DNA from: Prosthecochloris sp.
GTDB lineage: Bacteria; Bacteroidota; Chlorobiia; Chlorobiales; Chlorobiaceae
Length of the DNA stretch: 64,000 bases
Reading direction: 5' to 3'
Assembly (NCBI GenBank): GCA_015482705.2
Contig: JADMLA020000021.1
Location: 62,001-126,000, forward strand
Shown: positions 61,622 through 64,000 of the stretch, piece by piece
Position numbering within the stretch: the stretch's first letter is position 1
Layout of the letters: each line of letters begins with the position of its first letter
Translations under genes and position numbers: made by a program
Notes under the pieces: generated by a model
What the model saw: only the letters and a program-made list of their open reading frames with translations
Databases searched by the model: none
What the model was told of the DNA's origin: nothing

Positions 61622-62092
61622 TTATATTTGCGGAAAATCTTTCTCCTCCTCCCTGAACAGCTCGAGAACTTCGGAAGAACTCGATGCCGCCATGAGCTTT
61701 TCTCTGACATCGGCCCTTCCGGCCAGGCGTGTAATACGGCCAAGAAGCTTCAAATGCTCAGCGAGCATTTCCTCGGGAGTGGCGAGCAGGAAAACAACCT
61801 GGACAGGCTCATTGTCGATAGAATCGAAATTTATACTGTTTTTCAGCGTTGCAAAAACAAGTATTGGACTCGATACAGCATCGGTTTTCGTATGGGGCAA
61901 TGCAATTTGCTGCCCTATCCCGGTTGACATCTCCATTTCACGTTTCAACACGTCTTCACGCAGCTTTCTTTGATTCTTGACACCGGAGTGTGTGTTTGCG
62001 ATCGAAAGCATCTTATCTATAACCTCATCTTTAGTTGCCAACTCGAGATGTAACTCTATGTATTTTTCGGAAAGCAAACTTTCAATCTTCAT
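61622..62092 (-). CDS. ptsN: PTS EIIA-like regulatory protein (PtsN type)
   Basis: The 156-residue protein is a fructose-type EIIA domain with phospho-His67 in ALPHTKTDAV. No sugar-specific PTS enzymes are in the window, and such proteins in bacteria without full PTS usually control nitrogen, potassium or metabolic functions. The 33-residue frame at 62082-62183 overlaps its start. Confidence 0.88.
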   Translation of the reverse strand: MKIESLLSEKYIELHLELATKDEVIDKMLSIANTHSGVKNQRKLREDVLKREMEMSTGIGQQIALPHTKTDAVSSPILVFATLKNSINFDSIDNEPVQVVFLLATPEEMLAEHLKLLGRITRLAGRADVREKLMAASSSSEVLELFREEEKDFPQI

Positions 62093-62183
62093 TATGACAA
62101 CCTACTTGACGTTTTTCCCATTCAAAGCCGGATGATGCTGCTGACAGCAGCAAAACAAAAAGAATTTTTAATATAAAAAACAT
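62082..62183 (-). CDS. Possible 33-residue peptide between cdsA and ptsN
   Basis: ATG 62183 starts three bases after the cdsA stop, and the frame ends at TGA 62082, 11 bases into ptsN. The peptide begins MFFILKILFVLLLSAASSGF, which looks like a signal or membrane anchor, followed by EWEKRQVGCHNED. AAGGA lies directly before the ATG, too near to be a good site. The exact tiling of cdsA, this frame and ptsN suggests coupling, but AT-rich gaps give such frames by chance. Confidence 0.3.
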   Translation of the reverse strand: MFFILKILFVLLLSAASSGFEWEKRQVGCHNED

Positions 62184-62186
62184 TCC

Positions 62187-63026
62187 TTACAGTCCACTCA
62201 GGGACCTCGCGAAAAACAAATAGAGATACAGCAGGGGTGAAATAAACATGATAGTGTCGAAACGATCAAGAATCCCTCCATGTCCGGGAATTAACGAAGA
62301 AGAGTCCTTGACGTCTGCATCACGTTTGAACATCGACTCGATCAGGTCCCCAAGAGGGCTCAGTAAGCCAATGAAAAGACCGGTAACAAGCGCAAAAACC
62401 GTATGGAGAGCGGAATCAAAATAAGCAACGACAGCCGATCCTAAAACACTACCTGCACACCCTGCAAAGAAACCCTCCCATGTTTTATGCGGACTCAGCC
62501 GTTCGAAAAATTTTCGTTTGAAAAACCTTCCTCCCAAACGGCTTCCCCCGAAGTATGCCATTATATCTGCGGACCAGATACAGATTAACAGCAGGAGAAC
62601 ATAGGAAAAACCAGACGATTCGAAATTTCTGATCAGTATCAACGATCCGAATGCAATGTTCACATAGAGTAATGCCGTCATTGACGAACCGATATTGACT
62701 ATTCGCGACCCTGCCGTTCTGAACAGCTCCATCACAAGAAATACCATCAGGATGACCAGAAAAAGCAACCATGGTTCAACAACCTGCACAAAAAAATTCA
62801 ATTGCAGGGCAAGCGAAAAAAACAAAAACCAAGGCAGTGCCGGCGGAAAAGCTTTTGCAGAAAGAAGCCGGTAAAATTCATACATGGCAAGCAGTGCCAC
62901 CAGAAGAATCAAAGAAAAGAAATACGCTCCACCCATCCAGGTAAACCACACAATCACCGGAATCCCTACCAAAGCGACTGCGACTCTTTTCAGCAAATTT
63001 GAACTACCTGTTTCAGCCATAGCCAT
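62187..63026 (-). CDS. cdsA: Phosphatidate cytidylyltransferase
   Basis: The 279-residue membrane enzyme (about 8 helices) makes CDP-diacylglycerol from phosphatidate and CTP. The C-terminal CDP signature is complete: SMFKRDADVKDSSSLIPGHG then GGILDRFD. ATG 63026 (MAMAETGSS) is used; the longer frame starts with TTG at 63062. It is followed by ptsN and hisS on the same strand. Confidence 0.93.
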   Translation of the reverse strand: MAMAETGSSNLLKRVAVALVGIPVIVWFTWMGGAYFFSLILLVALLAMYEFYRLLSAKAFPPALPWFLFFSLALQLNFFVQVVEPWLLFLVILMVFLVMELFRTAGSRIVNIGSSMTALLYVNIAFGSLILIRNFESSGFSYVLLLLICIWSADIMAYFGGSRLGGRFFKRKFFERLSPHKTWEGFFAGCAGSVLGSAVVAYFDSALHTVFALVTGLFIGLLSPLGDLIESMFKRDADVKDSSSLIPGHGGILDRFDTIMFISPLLYLYLFFARSLSGL

Positions 63027-63071
63027 CAACTTTTTTTGCAAAAGCAATCGTTCACGATACAAATTCAGAGA

Positions 63072-63282
63072 TTACCTTCGCATCTCTTCATCCCCCAAGG
63101 CATCCCTGAGAAACCCGTGCCACACGTTCATGAGAACCCGTTCTCGACCTCCGGTTCTCCTTTTTCGGAGTTCACCGTCATGACCACTATCGGCATCGAT
63201 CATTCACAGTGGCGGCCTGTTTACAAAAAGCCAATGTCATGTATCTTCCGATCGCTCGTCACTCGTATTTCTTCACAGTCAC
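63072..63282 (-). pseudogene. Possible decayed gene between the CPBP protease and cdsA
   Basis: On the minus strand AAAGGAG and a GTG at 63282 look like a start (VTVKKYE), but the frame stops at once. A +1 frame then continues with stop codons and ends as MIDADSGHDGELRKRR...DALGDEEMRR before a TAA at 63072. The pieces together cover 211 bases, not a multiple of three. I do not recognise a family. It could be a decayed small gene or chance. Confidence 0.2.
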
Positions 63283-63352
63283 CCCTGTCTCCTTTGTAAC
63301 GGGCAATGAATACTACAAAAAAACCCCTACAATCAACAGAAGAAACCCAACC

Positions 63353-64000
63353 TCAACGACGCACCACAACAAAACGCCGGCTGAAACTCCTCATGACAAG
63401 AGCAAACAGCAGCAAGGAAAGCGCTACGAAAAGTATAACCCATCCAATCGTTTCAGACATGATCAGCGACTCACCTGTAACATCGGGATTTTCTCGTTGT
63501 AGCTGCAATATGACAAGCGATAAAAAATTGTTGCAGAAATGAACCGCAATGGGTACGACAAGACTTTGTGTTTTGTAGTATACATAGCCGATGAACCAGC
63601 CCATAACCGTCAAAGGAAGCAGATTGGCAGGGCTCATATGAAACAACCCGAACACGAAACCCGTCAGCAAAATGCCCCCTGTCGGGGAAAGTGAATCCAT
63701 ATAGTTTTTCTGAACGTATCCTCTAAAGAACATTTCCTCACACAAGGACGGAATCACGGCGACGACAAAAACAACCGCAAGGAATTCACCGAACGAATCC
63801 GCACCGGCAAGAAACATCAAAAACCGCTGGAGTCGCTCCTGATTGTCAAGGATACTCTCACCGAATTCCCCCAGATAGGAAAGAAAATACCCTGTGCCCT
63901 CGACCAAAACGTAAATGAAAGGCTGAAGCAGCAAGACACCTGTAACGGCAAGCAGAACTGCTGACATCGATACCCGATGCCCATAACCGAGAAACTCGAG
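63353..64000 (-). CDS. CPBP family intramembrane metalloprotease, N-terminus outside the window
   Basis: At least 215 residues; the frame is open to base 64000. The three CPBP (Abi) motifs are present: CEEMFFRGYVQ (EExxxR), FGLFHMSPANLL (FxxxH) and HFCNN (HxxxN), in an otherwise multi-helix protein. It cleaves within the membrane; substrates are unknown, though related proteins handle prenylated or bacteriocin-linked peptides. An internal ATG at 63967 could be the start, but the upstream codons read naturally (LEFLGYGHRVS), so the gene probably extends further. Confidence 0.88.
   Translation of the reverse strand, partial: LEFLGYGHRVSMSAVLLAVTGVLLLQPFIYVLVEGTGYFLSYLGEFGESILDNQERLQRFLMFLAGADSFGEFLAVVFVVAVIPSLCEEMFFRGYVQKNYMDSLSPTGGILLTGFVFGLFHMSPANLLPLTVMGWFIGYVYYKTQSLVVPIAVHFCNNFLSLVILQLQRENPDVTGESLIMSETIGWVILFVALSLLLFALVMRSFSRRFVVVRR

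Noticed and set aside
1..64000. CRISPR arrays, insertion sequences, phage genes, rRNA genes
   Set aside because: No repeated spacers, transposase, integrase or rRNA motifs were seen on either strand.

Overview
The window looks like ordinary chromosome from a green sulfur bacterium (Chlorobiaceae, perhaps Prosthecochloris-like). This is inferred from gene content: a four-gene cytoplasmic sulfhydrogenase, type 2 IPP isomerase next to a short-chain polyprenyl synthase, a stand-alone sucD, a one-domain GlmU-like enzyme, and a tiny COX24/AURKAIP1-type protein as found in Chlorobi and Bacteroidetes. No insertion sequence, prophage, integrase or CRISPR array was seen. Base composition looks even, so most of the window is core genome.

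Layout. 1-12.9 kb: a cut-off glycosyltransferase, a YbaK-type deacylase, an outer-membrane barrel protein, a patatin/aldehyde dehydrogenase pair, TerC, a Lon-like protease overlapping a universal stress protein, MarC, a WXXGXW lipoprotein, an RNA methyltransferase coupled to an unknown membrane protein, and a U32 peptidase. 13.0-17.0 kb: the sulfhydrogenase operon in the order beta-gamma-delta-alpha. 17.2-21.7 kb: DUF4349 lipoprotein, FKBP isomerase, sucD and gatA. 21.8-28.0 kb: an envelope block of uppS, bamA and three tandem barrel paralogues, each followed by a terminator. 28.0-33.7 kb: a bifunctional nuclease, etfBA, and a TRAP transporter whose binding protein converges on its two permease genes. 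33.7-38.6 kb: two tRNA genes behind a 35-residue basic protein, then rho, folC, ruvA and rpsT. 38.6-49.3 kb, plus strand: glmM-like mutase, ABC exporter, fni, polyprenyl synthase, dprA, ompH/skp, lptC, panD and a short glmU. 49.3-64 kb, minus strand: VOC protein, rpoZ, gmk, yicC, then rpsO-ribF-truB-rbfA-infB-nusA-rimP (written in map order, transcribed from rimP), then a glutaredoxin, hisS, ptsN, cdsA and a CPBP protease cut by the window end.

How the parts fit. Envelope building dominates: uppS and a probable GGPP synthase supply polyprenyl carriers, GlmM/GlmU supply UDP-GlcNAc precursors, LptC, BamA and Skp move LPS and barrels outward, CdsA makes phospholipid, and four related barrel proteins are likely clients. 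A second theme is translation and transcription (rho, nusA, infB, rimP, rbfA, truB, rpoZ, two tRNAs, rpsT, rpsO). The sulfhydrogenase and ETF supply redox functions.

Most worth a second look: a hydrogenase large subunit that ends exactly at the final metal-site His; a promoter-leader-terminator arrangement before rimP-nusA-infB; the 35-residue basic protein linked to tRNA-Lys; unlisted small ORFs (22, 33 and 45 codons) wedged between operon genes; a perfect 14-bp hairpin before uppS; and two diverged copies of a 76-bp dispersed repeat. No strongly supported wholly new system was found.
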